Position numbers and translations under genes: made by a program. A stretch of DNA of 64,000 nt. Source: Deefgea chitinilytica. GTDB taxonomy: Bacteria > Pseudomonadota > Gammaproteobacteria > Burkholderiales > Chitinibacteraceae. The stretch spans positions 62,001-126,000 of the forward strand of contig NZ_WOFE01000006.1 in the NCBI RefSeq assembly GCF_016881405.1, given 5' to 3'. Numbering within the stretch: position 1 is the first letter of the stretch; every line of letters starts with the position of its first letter. Positions 35,227 through 44,027 of the stretch are shown piece after piece. Under the pieces are notes generated by a model. That model saw nothing but the letters and a program-made list of their open reading frames with translations. It had not been told where the DNA came from and did no database searches.

Positions 35227-36168
35227 ATGCAATACATGCAACTTACCCCTGCCGATAGAAAGGTAAACCTGTTAGCTGGGTTTGCTAAGTTTGGTTTTTT
35301 AAGTTTTGATGAAGCATGCGCCATTCAGTGCGGCAATATCAAAACGACAAGAAGTGATTTGGCATACCTTTTTCGGCAAGGATTATTGGCAAAAAGAAAA
35401 ATCACAGGTTTTAGGCCAGACATCATTTTCATTACGAAGAAGGGTGCAAGTTTCGTATCTACGCATTTTGAAACTGGTGTGCAGCATTATGCGGATTATG
35501 CCAAGACAAGCATGGGGCGAGCGATTCATAGGGTTTACACCGCAAATATTATGTTGGCAAGGCGATTGCAAATCACTGCTCGTCGGCTAGAAAAGACAGT
35601 GAATACCTCGGCAAGCACAGTGGATGCGCTCAGTAAGGTTAATCGACTACTGACAAGAATATCGCTGGTGTCTGAATTGGATTTTTATGCGGATAAGAAT
35701 CGGTACATCTGCAAGGGTAAGCTTGCAGATGGCCTCATCGTGACACAATCTGCAAATCCGAGTGAACCTGCCGCAGTGACTTGGATCGAGAACGAAAAAA
35801 CACCAAAAGGCCAGAAACAATTTCGTCATCTGATTACCTTTTTGGCAGGCATTCGATTAGATAAACGTCAGGCTGTTCAAGATAATAGTGCTTCGCAGGT
35901 GCTGGCTAACATTCCGCTGCTGCACGGTGCAGCACAAATTAAAAGTGTGGTGTTTTACATAAACACGTCACCCTTCGGTGCTGGCGATTTTGAGGCTAGA
36001 TTAAAAAACAGGTTAGATGATGAGACCTATGACTATCTTTCAAAAATTCAAATGATTAAGTTTATGTCTTACCAAATAAGCGATTATTTGAAACACAAAA
36101 CTCCCACTGGCAATATGCTAGCAACATCTAATTTGATTGATAAAAATTTTTCGTTGATACTTAATTAG
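35227..36168 (+). CDS. Replication-relaxation-like winged-helix protein
   Basis: The 313-residue protein starts with a winged-helix region (residues 10-75; LLAGFAKFGFLSFDEACAIQ, LAYLFRQGLLAKRK). A second domain at about 140-230 has LDFYADKNRYICKGKLADGL and VTWIENEKTPKGQKQFRH, like the nuclease-fold part of the Replic_Relax family. Such proteins act with replication or mobilisation genes of plasmids and integrative elements. AGGAG lies about seven bases before ATG. It is 374 bp upstream of the Rep-helicase gene. Confidence 0.6.
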   Translation: MQYMQLTPADRKVNLLAGFAKFGFLSFDEACAIQCGNIKTTRSDLAYLFRQGLLAKRKITGFRPDIIFITKKGASFVSTHFETGVQHYADYAKTSMGRAIHRVYTANIMLARRLQITARRLEKTVNTSASTVDALSKVNRLLTRISLVSELDFYADKNRYICKGKLADGLIVTQSANPSEPAAVTWIENEKTPKGQKQFRHLITFLAGIRLDKRQAVQDNSASQVLANIPLLHGAAQIKSVVFYINTSPFGAGDFEARLKNRLDDETYDYLSKIQMIKFMSYQISDYLKHKTPTGNMLATSNLIDKNFSLILN

Positions 36169-36278
36169 TTAAAAATTTCATGACTATACTGTTTTGTAAT
36201 GCAGGACATTTGATGCAGTCTAAGCTATTTAAGGAAATGACAGCATCAATATTGATTTTTATTTGACCTTGTGTCGGC

Positions 36279-36303
36279 CAGCCCCCCTAATATTGGGGGG
36301 TTG
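36279..36303. other. C6-TAATATT-G6 hairpin
   Basis: CCCCCCTAATATTGGGGGG at 36282-36300, extended by CAG/TTG to a 9-bp stem, exposes TAATATT in the loop. A conserved TAATATT-type loop on a GC-rich stem is the nick site of some HUH-type rolling-circle replicons. There is no T run, so a terminator is unlikely. Confidence 0.5.
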
Positions 36304-36405
36304 TGCTTTGATGGCTGCATTATTTGACGCAAGTTAGTTTTCTTGCTTAATTTAGGTGTATTTTAAAAGTGGTAAAAGGTATGTACAACAATGCAGTGTA
36401 GTAAT

Positions 36406-36435
36406 AAAAAACCCTCACTTTGTAGAGTGAGGATT
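36406..36435 (+). terminator. Terminator before the Rep-helicase gene
   Basis: CCTCACT and AGTGAGG pair around a 6-nt loop, with A6 before and a short T-containing tail. It may end transcription of the upstream winged-helix gene. Confidence 0.6.
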
Positions 36436-36438
36436 TCG

Positions 36439-36548
36439 GGAGATACAGCGAGCGTCTGACTAGGACTTAATAAGTATATAAAATATTACTAAATAAGCTC
36501 GTCTGTATCACCGAAAATTAAAAATAATTTTTGGAGATACAGATGAGC
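36439..36548. repeat. Repeated 16-bp motif and 24-bp inverted repeat over the Rep-helicase start
   Basis: The motif GGAGATACAGnnGAGC occurs at 36439-36454 and 36533-36548, and inverted at 36497-36512. The last two are part of 24-nt arms (36497-36520 and 36525-36548) that match at 21 of 24 positions around AAAA. The right arm contains the GGAG ribosome site and the ATG of the Rep-helicase gene. It could hide the start in mRNA or be the recognition site of the endonuclease. Confidence 0.7.
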
Positions 36549-39500
36549 TTTTCTATTAAGAAATTAAAATTTTTAAATCAAACAGCCGAACAGAGGCTGA
36601 GTTGGACAAAGAAAGAAGTTATGCAAGCAGCGGAAGAAGCTGCTGATAGAGCACAATTCATTTTGAACAGCACTTACGATGCAGATACTCAAACCGACGA
36701 ATTGAGCAAAATCAGTTACGCAGTATTTCAACAGATTGAAGATGCTTGCTGGGGTATGCCTAGTAAACAGATCTTTAGGATTAAAGAAGATCGACTAGGC
36801 AATATTAACTTCGATTGTAAAAAATCACTCAAAGTAGTGGTTGCAAAGCTTATTCGAAAAAAAGCATGGAAGAGGCTTTTTAGCCAGAAATGGATTGAAG
36901 CTAAGGACGTTCATGCCAGACTAAATAAAGAATACGGTGGTGCAGATGCAAATGGTGAGGCTAAGCCTGACTATGCTTCAAAGCGAGCCATTCGAAACAA
37001 GAAAGATAAGAATGAAGAGAATGAGAGGTTCTTAGCTGATTTCAAGGTATGGAACAAAGAGACAGGCGAATGCTTTAACTTGACTGATACAGCACATGCG
37101 GAAATTGCCAGAAAGACTTGTGTCGTAAAACGAATCGAATTGTATGCAGAAAAGAATAATCTGACGTATGCGATGTTGACTATCTCCTTGCCAAGTCAAT
37201 ATCACAGCAACCCTGCAAATGCAAAAGATACGCATACATGGGACAGTCAGTTCGGTGTTAAAGAAGGCCATAACCGAATGAATGCGTATTTTCATTTGGT
37301 TAAAGCTAATCTGTTGAAACATGCCATTAGAATGATTGGTGTCAAAGCAAATGAACGAATGGGCGATGGCACGCCTCATCTGCACTATGTGATTTTCTTC
37401 AAAGAAGAGCAGCTAGCCACGATTGTTAAGTATTTAACGTTTAACATGCCTTCATTGTTTGGAGATGTTGCGAGAGTGAGAGTGGGTGAAAAATTCGATA
37501 AGGCTAAAAACAAAGGTGTAACTGTTGTCGAGAGAGTTGCACTAATTGAAGATGTGCCGAAGGGAAATAACCACTATCAAAAGTATGATCCGACCATCTG
37601 CGCAAAAACAGTTCACATCTGCGATGAGGATGGAGAAATTCACGAAAAAGAAGTGCCTAAAGAGGAATTAAAATGTAAAAGCTGGGGTGGTGGCATTCAA
37701 CTTGATCTGAAAGCGGTGATTCCTATCGAAATCCACCCTGATAATTTCGAACTGGACGAACAAGGCCATCCAATTACAGGGATCGCCTCAGCGTCAAGTT
37801 ATGCTACAAAGTATGCGATGAAATCTGTTAATAATGGATCATCACCGGAGACTCTGGCCCTCGCTGCCCGTAGATCAGCCTATTCAATTAAAGCTGTGAC
37901 TTTCTTCGGATTACCTGATGGGCTGATGACATTTTTTGATATGTCTATGAATACTTCAAGCAAGCTATTGAAGGAATTAAAAGAATCGACTATCGCCCTT
38001 GAAGACAAAATAGACGCTGCTGATTATGCCAGAAGAATGACGTTGATCGATCTGATATGGCATTGCAAGAAGTATGGTTCTAGATTCTCATCCGTTCAAC
38101 CTTGCTTCAAGGATCAATATGGAAACTTAATTCGAAAGGATAAGTTGGAAGACTTTAAAACTGAAGACAAGTTCATCGACTTGTCTAGTGTGCAAGCACA
38201 TATCAGGTTTTATGAGTTGTGGGTGTTGGCTAATAAGTGGAAGTTCTCTGTTCATTCTATAGTTGTTCAAAATGACCGAGAAGATACGGTTAAAAAACCG
38301 ATGGGCTTAGGTTTGATCAAGAAAGCTACACTTGAAGCATTTGAAGCGGATCAAAAGAAAACGCCATTGGCTAAGGAAATCAAAAGCCTAAGAGGTAAGC
38401 TTAGCAGACTCAATAAAAAGATTAGATTATTGAAAGGACTCGCTTCTGATTGCGATAAGTCCAGACTGGATAGTTTGCAATATGATTTAGCCGATTGCCT
38501 TAGTCAGCAAGCTCAGGTTGAAGCTGAGTTTATGGAAGGTAATTACAGTTATGCGATTACCAAAAGCAATGATTTTGAAATTTCATCTGGGGTACATGCT
38601 CGATCTATGCAGAAGTACATCAGAGATGAAAAATCGAAAGCGGAAGGCATTGAATTAAAGAAGAAAAAAGCAATTGTTGAGGCAATTAAGGATGCATTTA
38701 GTAATCAAAAACCAAAATTAGAAGAAAACTGCATGTCTGAAACAAACTGCTTCGGAATGTTAAACTCACTGACAGAAGATCCGTCAGTTTCGTGTAACAT
38801 TCCGAGGCGAGTTTCAAACATTTTAAATTATACAAGGGTAGGTCAAAAGCAACCTCGAAACCCAACCCCTTCGTTTGTGGATTTATCCGGCTCCATCAAA
38901 CAATACTGGGAGAACCTTGCAGATGCTCTGTATCTGCAAAGCAAGGCAATTAAATTACCATTTGATAAACATGCTGCAATTAAAGCAGCGGCGGGCTCAG
39001 GGAAGACCTATGTATTGACTAACAGAGTCAAGTACATGACTGAATCTGGCGTTGATCCTGCTTCGATTGTGTTAATTACGTTCACCAGAAAAGCAGCAAC
39101 CAACCTAAAAAAGAAGCTCAATGAACTGAAGGTTAAAGGGGTAATGATCGGTACGTTTCATGCGGTTTCAGCCATGCTTCTGGCTAAAGTAGGCCTTACT
39201 GCAAATGGTTTAAATACGGTAGTTGCGGAAGCTGCGAAAATTGGCACGAAGGAATATTATTTACTGATCGACGAGGCTCAAGATATGAGCCATGATCAGC
39301 TCGATTTTGCGGAGGCTCACGGCAAGTCTGTATTTGCTGTAGGTGACATCAGGCAAGCATTGTATGGCTTTAGAGGTGGTATTGCTGATGGATATGGGCA
39401 ATTCCCTTTAAGCAACGAAGGTCATGCAATTGACCTGCTAGGCAATAAGGCTGGTCACATGGTTCATAACATGAGATGTGCCGCTGTACCTCTAGCTTTT

Positions 39501-40169
39501 GCCAATGCGTTGCAAGCAAAAGAAGCCCCCTCTGTAGCCATTAAAGCAGGGGGTAGCCTTAAATTGGCTGCGGCTGGTACGCGTAAACAGGAAATCGCCA
39601 AAGTGATTGAAGCGGTGAACGCTTTAATGTCAAACGATGAGCTAAAGCATGAGGACTTTATCAAGGTGCTAACCGCAACCAATGACGAAAGAAGAGCTAT
39701 AACTCAACGTTTGTTTAAGCTTAAGCTAACGAATGATTACATCACCGTTGAAACGATCCATGCTTCAAAGAGGCTTGATCGTGACCATATTATCGTATTC
39801 GGCGGTAGTAGAAAAGTTGGTGATGACTTGCAAGTCAAAGCGATGGACGATGAATTTGCCAGATTGAACAAGTTAATCAATGCTAAGTACGCATCTACAA
39901 ATGAAAGACATTCTAAGTCTGTTTTAAAACTAAAACCGCCAGTGCCAAGAAAAGAACTTAAGGCTGAATTAAAAGACTTGAATAAATCTAAGTCGGTACT
40001 GCAAGCATTACAAAATAGATGGTATGTTCGAGCTACCAGAGCTAAGAAGTCGGTGTATATCACTTCGACTGGCCTATTGCCTGAATTCGTTAGAGAGTCT
40101 TTAGCGATTCGAACAGGTAAATTGGAGGAATATTACGAAAAATATAAAGTAGAAAATTCAGCCATTTGA
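36543..40169 (+). CDS. Two-tyrosine HUH replication endonuclease fused to UvrD-like helicase
   Basis: The 1208-residue protein joins two enzymes. Residues about 195-480 are a Rep/GPA-type endonuclease. This part has YAMLTISLPSQYHSNP, then GDGTPHLHYVIFF with HUH histidines 279 and 281, then SSYATKYAMK with Tyr420 and Tyr424 spaced as in phiX174 A and P2 A proteins. Residues about 800-1190 are a superfamily 1 helicase. This part has Walker A AAAGSGKT (about 815-822), ITFTRKAA, LLIDEAQDM (907-915), GDIRQALYGFRGG and VRATRAKKS. A coiled-coil-like region lies between (600-720). ATG at 36543 is used, six bases after GGAG. Codon use (many AGA/AGG) differs from the chromosome. Confidence 0.88.
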   Translation: MSFSIKKLKFLNQTAEQRLSWTKKEVMQAAEEAADRAQFILNSTYDADTQTDELSKISYAVFQQIEDACWGMPSKQIFRIKEDRLGNINFDCKKSLKVVVAKLIRKKAWKRLFSQKWIEAKDVHARLNKEYGGADANGEAKPDYASKRAIRNKKDKNEENERFLADFKVWNKETGECFNLTDTAHAEIARKTCVVKRIELYAEKNNLTYAMLTISLPSQYHSNPANAKDTHTWDSQFGVKEGHNRMNAYFHLVKANLLKHAIRMIGVKANERMGDGTPHLHYVIFFKEEQLATIVKYLTFNMPSLFGDVARVRVGEKFDKAKNKGVTVVERVALIEDVPKGNNHYQKYDPTICAKTVHICDEDGEIHEKEVPKEELKCKSWGGGIQLDLKAVIPIEIHPDNFELDEQGHPITGIASASSYATKYAMKSVNNGSSPETLALAARRSAYSIKAVTFFGLPDGLMTFFDMSMNTSSKLLKELKESTIALEDKIDAADYARRMTLIDLIWHCKKYGSRFSSVQPCFKDQYGNLIRKDKLEDFKTEDKFIDLSSVQAHIRFYELWVLANKWKFSVHSIVVQNDREDTVKKPMGLGLIKKATLEAFEADQKKTPLAKEIKSLRGKLSRLNKKIRLLKGLASDCDKSRLDSLQYDLADCLSQQAQVEAEFMEGNYSYAITKSNDFEISSGVHARSMQKYIRDEKSKAEGIELKKKKAIVEAIKDAFSNQKPKLEENCMSETNCFGMLNSLTEDPSVSCNIPRRVSNILNYTRVGQKQPRNPTPSFVDLSGSIKQYWENLADALYLQSKAIKLPFDKHAAIKAAAGSGKTYVLTNRVKYMTESGVDPASIVLITFTRKAATNLKKKLNELKVKGVMIGTFHAVSAMLLAKVGLTANGLNTVVAEAAKIGTKEYYLLIDEAQDMSHDQLDFAEAHGKSVFAVGDIRQALYGFRGGIADGYGQFPLSNEGHAIDLLGNKAGHMVHNMRCAAVPLAFANALQAKEAPSVAIKAGGSLKLAAAGTRKQEIAKVIEAVNALMSNDELKHEDFIKVLTATNDERRAITQRLFKLKLTNDYITVETIHASKRLDRDHIIVFGGSRKVGDDLQVKAMDDEFARLNKLINAKYASTNERHSKSVLKLKPPVPRKELKAELKDLNKSKSVLQALQNRWYVRATRAKKSVYITSTGLLPEFVRESLAIRTGKLEEYYEKYKVENSAI

Positions 40170-40194
40170 TTTTAATAGTATTTAAAATCAGTAA

Positions 40195-40230
40195 GAAAAC
40201 AAACCTCATCGTGAGGGCTTGTTTTCTTTT
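40195..40230 (+). terminator. Terminator after the Rep-helicase gene
   Basis: GAAAACAAACCTCA and TGAGGGCTTGTTTTC form a long stem with one small mismatch and a TCG loop, followed by T residues. Confidence 0.85.
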
Positions 40231-40399
40231 GTGGTTGAGCTCTGGGTTGTAACTTCGTCGTGCCTCAACAAAAGTGCAGATTCAATAATGACCGAAAGTA
40301 AATGGCTAACGGCTGGTTTAGTACCAAGGGTTATGGGGGATTGTGTTGCTGTAACCAAGGTTTTCGGTTCGTTGAGCGGTAATCCCCGTCAATATGAAT

Positions 40400-41935
40400 T
40401 TAGATGACACCATCCAAGCAATGGTAGCGTACTGCTTCAATCGCATCTTTAAGCATGGGGAGCGATGTTTGATTCGCGTAAATGCCTGAATTGACCCCTG
40501 TCGGAGCATGGCCTGAGGCGGCTTCTCGAATTTCCTCGACTACGCCATTATCTTTCATTGATTGATTAAAGTTTTTGCGTAGGCTGTGAAAAACCTTGTC
40601 GGGGTCATCGATGCCGTACCGTAATTTGTATCTGCCAAACCATGTAGATGTTGCGCCACCCCACTTGTTTTTCTCTGTCCACGTCAATTCTGGAAATAGT
40701 CGCTCTGTTTTGGGTTGTGAGCTGACATAGTCAAGTAAACCCAGCTGGATTAATTTTGAGTGAAGCGGAGTAAGTCGCTCGCTGTGCTCAGTTTTAATGC
40801 TTTGATCATCATCGGCTTCTTCTTGTACGCTGAAGCACCAAATGCCTTCATGTTGCGCAATATCTGCGACAAGTAGCTGACAAGCTTCATTAAGCCTCAG
40901 ACCCGCATAGAGTCCGAGCAGCGGAACCCAATACTGTGCTGGGTGCTTGATGTCGAATTTAAGATGATTTGGCGTGAACAGGGTCACAAGTTCAGCGTCA
41001 CTGAAGGGTTTATATATTTTCCTCTGCTTGTTTCGCTTGTCGTTTTTCTTGAAGCGAACACCTTCAAACGGTGATCGTTTGAAGTAGGTCAGGGCAGAGT
41101 TTGAGCTGAAGATTTCCAGCACGGCCAGCCATTTACGTTTTATCGTGGTGAATGAAAGTGTACCTGCCTGCTCTCTGGCTTGGTCAATTTCAGTTTTCCA
41201 GTCTGGGGTCAGTGTGAATTTTTGAGGTAATTGCTGGATTAAAGTAAATAGCTCATGGACACGCTCGTCTGTTACGTCCGAGCACACTGCTTCCGCTCCA
41301 AAGAACCCAGTCAAGATGCCATAAATGACTTCCTTCAATGAGGTGATTTGTGCAACACCAACGCCAGACAGCGTTTTTTCTTCAATGTACATCTCGTAAA
41401 TTTTGCTGAGCTTGCCGTCTTGCTTGATGTTCATTTCTACGCTTTTCAGCGTTTTGACTAAATCGCTGACTAACTGATTCGAAGTGGGTTGAGCCGCCGC
41501 TCGTCTTTGCTCTTCCTCATGCGCAGCAGCCATAAATACCATGCCGTCACGGCGAGCTTCTAACTGTTCGTAATGACGAGTAAATGCAGAGTGTTCTGCA
41601 TCAATTGCAGCAATTTCTTCTTGGCTTGGCTCAGCGTCTGCTTGTGGATCAGGGGGAGTCCAGCCTTCCCAGAACGTACCATTTTGCATGGCTGCAATAT
41701 TGGCATCCTGCATTTCTTGTGCAAGCATTTCTTCAACGGTTGGAATTGATTTTGCCATATTGAGTATCAGCCTTTGGAAGTCTAGCTGAATTTTCGCACA
41801 TCTAATGATTGCAGTCCTGCGGTCGGATGTCCGTAGTGACTTCCATATCTCAGTTTTTTTGAAGCGGCTGATTAATGTACTGGGGATACGGCAACGGAAA
41901 TAATAAATCCCATTGCGTTTCGTGAGATAGCTCAT
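40400..41935 (-). CDS. Tyrosine recombinase (integrase) of the mobile element
   Basis: The 511-residue integrase begins MSYLTKRNGIYYFRCRIP, the N-terminal domain common in tRNA-targeting proteobacterial integrases. The catalytic residues are visible: Arg347 in GLRLNEACQL, His450 and Arg453 in HSLRKNF, His476 in SGHAPTG and Tyr486 in SGIYANQ. ATG at 41935 follows AAGGA by nine bases; a longer frame to 41983 would read through the arm-site repeats. It lies beside the 3' end of the right tRNA-Ser copy, the standard position. Confidence 0.93.
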   Translation of the reverse strand: MSYLTKRNGIYYFRCRIPSTLISRFKKTEIWKSLRTSDRRTAIIRCAKIQLDFQRLILNMAKSIPTVEEMLAQEMQDANIAAMQNGTFWEGWTPPDPQADAEPSQEEIAAIDAEHSAFTRHYEQLEARRDGMVFMAAAHEEEQRRAAAQPTSNQLVSDLVKTLKSVEMNIKQDGKLSKIYEMYIEEKTLSGVGVAQITSLKEVIYGILTGFFGAEAVCSDVTDERVHELFTLIQQLPQKFTLTPDWKTEIDQAREQAGTLSFTTIKRKWLAVLEIFSSNSALTYFKRSPFEGVRFKKNDKRNKQRKIYKPFSDAELVTLFTPNHLKFDIKHPAQYWVPLLGLYAGLRLNEACQLLVADIAQHEGIWCFSVQEEADDDQSIKTEHSERLTPLHSKLIQLGLLDYVSSQPKTERLFPELTWTEKNKWGGATSTWFGRYKLRYGIDDPDKVFHSLRKNFNQSMKDNGVVEEIREAASGHAPTGVNSGIYANQTSLPMLKDAIEAVRYHCLDGVI

Positions 41936-41948
41936 GTTTCGCGATCCT

Positions 41949-41982
41949 TTGTGTAGCACGTTGCGTAGCAGCGTGTGTAACA
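41949..41982 (+). repeat. Candidate integrase arm sites, right end
   Basis: TTGTGTAGCA (41949), TTGCGTAGCA (41961) and GTGTGTAACA (41973) repeat at exactly 12-bp steps just upstream of the integrase start. The same motif in the same orientation and with the same 12-bp step occurs near the left end. Confidence 0.65.
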
Positions 41983-42008
41983 AATTCAGCGAGAGAAATT
42001 TTAGACAA

Positions 42009-42037
42009 TAAAAAAGCCCTGATTTCTCAAGGCCTTA
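42009..42037 (-). terminator. Terminator of the right tRNA-Ser copy
   Basis: On the minus strand AAGGCCTTGA and TCAGGGCTTT pair (two G-T pairs) around a short loop, followed by T6. It is supplied by the element. Confidence 0.75.
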
Positions 42038-42054
42038 GTATTTTATTCAAGTAT

Positions 42055-42147
42055 TTGGCGGAAGCGCAGAGATTCGAACTCTGGGAGGACTCACATCCTC
42101 GACGGTTTTCAAGACCGCTGCCTTAAACCACTCAGCCACGCTTCCGT
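42055..42147. repeat. Right 93-bp direct repeat (attachment site) of the mobile element
   Basis: It is identical in all 93 bases to 27189-27281. Outside this repeat the two flanks differ at the next base on both sides. Confidence 0.92.
42056..42145 (-). tRNA. tRNA-Ser (UGA), right copy with promoter
   Basis: It is identical to the left copy. A sigma-70 promoter at 42165-42193 lies directly upstream, so this is probably the expressed gene. Confidence 0.95.
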
Positions 42148-42164
42148 TTCTTGAACAGGTGCGC

Positions 42165-42193
42165 ATAATAGCAAGCATTTGCGCGTTTGTCTC
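42165..42193 (-). promoter_or_regulatory. Promoter of tRNA-Ser
   Basis: On the minus strand GAGACA, a 17-bp spacer and TATTAT end 19 bp before the mature tRNA 5' end. The equivalent sequence is missing at the left copy. Confidence 0.65.
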
Positions 42194-42211
42194 GTTTTTT
42201 TGTAATAAATT

Positions 42212-43726
42212 TTATAATTTTTCTAAAACAGCAAAATTTGCCAGTGATGCATTGGCGGTGTGCTCGATTGCTGGGGCTAGGCGAATGCGATAGCTCTTGC
42301 CTTGCGCAGCTAAGCGGAATTCTCGATTATCGGCAAAAAAAGCTTGCGGCACGACCAAGAAGCGATTTTGGTTGATCGAGGTGTTTTCGGGTGAATACAC
42401 GCCAAAGAAGCTGCGATTACCTAATAAAGGCGTTAGCTCAACGATAATCGGCGTTTGTGAAATGGTTTCAATGCCGACATTGACTTGGCCATCACGCTTT
42501 TTGGTGATTCGCCGTACAATGCCAACAGAGACGGGGTTCATGCCGATGCCGTCGAGTCCAACAATTTCACCCACTTGCAATTCATCATCGCGATTTGTTT
42601 GGTAATTAACCCCAATTCCAGTGGTGCTTTCGTTGTCGATGCTCCAGCGCGATTGAGTATCGGCGCTGGCCTCGCCGCGCAGATGCCCGATCACATCATC
42701 AAGACCACGGGTTACTTTAATCGTTTTTTGGGTTGAGTGGCGCTCTGCTTTACGTACTGGGGCTGGCGTGTCGCGCGACCAGAGATTGATCAGGTGTTGC
42801 ATTAAGTCCAAATGCGCCGCTTGGTTTGATTCAGGTGGCAAGCCCAGTTCGGTCGGGTCTTCACCTTGTTGCAATTTTTCTATGGTTTCTTTGATGTGTA
42901 AGGTCAAGGTTTCGGTAAACCAATAGCGCCAATTTTCGCCGACCATGTCGCGACGCAGTCGTTTCGGTGGTGTTGAGCCGGCAATATTGATTGCGAATAA
43001 CTGGCGATTGGGTTTGATCTGGCTTTCTAGGTCGATACGACTTGCCCAGCGTTTGAGCCATAGAGTGACTAATTCAATTTGCGCTGGTTGTAGTTTTTCT
43101 GGAATTGCTAACGATAACATCAGCAATTGCATGAATTCACGACGAATGTCGGTGATTTCGGCATTTGGGTAAGGCTGTATGGGTTGAGTTGCAAAGCCTT
43201 TTTGTTCGGCAAATAAGTAGAGTCGATTTAAATTACGCCAAGTGCGGCTGTCCATTTCCATATAACGTAGGTAGGCCCAACGCGCTTGCTCGGAAAAGTA
43301 CATCAGCCCACGCAAGGTAAACAATTGCAGCTCTTTATCTAGGCCGCGTGGGGTGTTTTGTGATGCTTGTTTTATGCAGAGACGATAACCATCGCCCATA
43401 TCGTTCCAAAATGCTAATAGCGTCGGGAGGACTTGTTTTGGTGTCGCGCCGTCATCCAGCGTTTTGCCTTGGTAAATTGCGACCAGATGATCTTGCAGTG
43501 CACGTGCTTTTTCATCCAAATAGGGGATGGTTTTAAAGCGCTCTTTGATGTTTGTGCGTGGATTGCTATTAATTTGCTGCAGTGCTTTGATGATTTCGAT
43601 CTGTGCTTGCAAAATGTCGCTTTCTGGCAGCTCTTTCATCATCACAGTGGCCGATTTTAAATCGTACACACCTTCATTCTTGTTTTTACCCAATATTGCG
43701 CTGATGAGGCTCTTGAAATCAAACAT
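42212..43726 (-). CDS. Large protein with PilZ-like C-terminal domain
   Basis: The 504-residue soluble protein is mostly helical in its first 330 residues (ADP-free, no recognised motif). At about 365-450 it has WSIDNESTTGIGVNYQT, then VGEIVGLDG and VGIVRRITKKRDGQVNVGIE, which resembles a PilZ domain (diguanylate-binding fold). The classical RxxxR motif is not clear, so c-di-GMP binding is uncertain. The gene is monocistronic next to the tRNA-Ser and divergent from ybiT. Similar long proteins occur in Neisseriales, function unknown. Confidence 0.6.
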   Translation of the reverse strand: MFDFKSLISAILGKNKNEGVYDLKSATVMMKELPESDILQAQIEIIKALQQINSNPRTNIKERFKTIPYLDEKARALQDHLVAIYQGKTLDDGATPKQVLPTLLAFWNDMGDGYRLCIKQASQNTPRGLDKELQLFTLRGLMYFSEQARWAYLRYMEMDSRTWRNLNRLYLFAEQKGFATQPIQPYPNAEITDIRREFMQLLMLSLAIPEKLQPAQIELVTLWLKRWASRIDLESQIKPNRQLFAINIAGSTPPKRLRRDMVGENWRYWFTETLTLHIKETIEKLQQGEDPTELGLPPESNQAAHLDLMQHLINLWSRDTPAPVRKAERHSTQKTIKVTRGLDDVIGHLRGEASADTQSRWSIDNESTTGIGVNYQTNRDDELQVGEIVGLDGIGMNPVSVGIVRRITKKRDGQVNVGIETISQTPIIVELTPLLGNRSFFGVYSPENTSINQNRFLVVPQAFFADNREFRLAAQGKSYRIRLAPAIEHTANASLANFAVLEKL

Positions 43727-44027
43727 TGTGGTGGTTTTCCTAGCTACGTCGTGTGCTTTTTAATATTTTATAGTGTAAAGATAAACGTTTGCCCTGCTTT
43801 CAAGCAAGAGATCTGCATTAAATCGTTGTATTCGTTGCATTTTTTGTGAGAGTGGCCGCATTTTGTCGCGGTATGTACAGGGACTTTTGTGTTGACGACT
43901 TTTTGTGTTGGGGCAATGTGTTAAAATATAAGGTAAAGAGTTCCATGCTCGATGCCGAGTGGTGGACTAACCCTATCATCTTACACCTTGCTGGCATTTT
44001 AATGTAGGCAATAAGGCCCAAAAGACA

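Noticed and set aside
40219-40407. A 62-codon plus-strand frame between Rep-helicase and integrase
   Set aside because: It starts inside the terminator hairpin and has no ribosome site or recognisable sequence.
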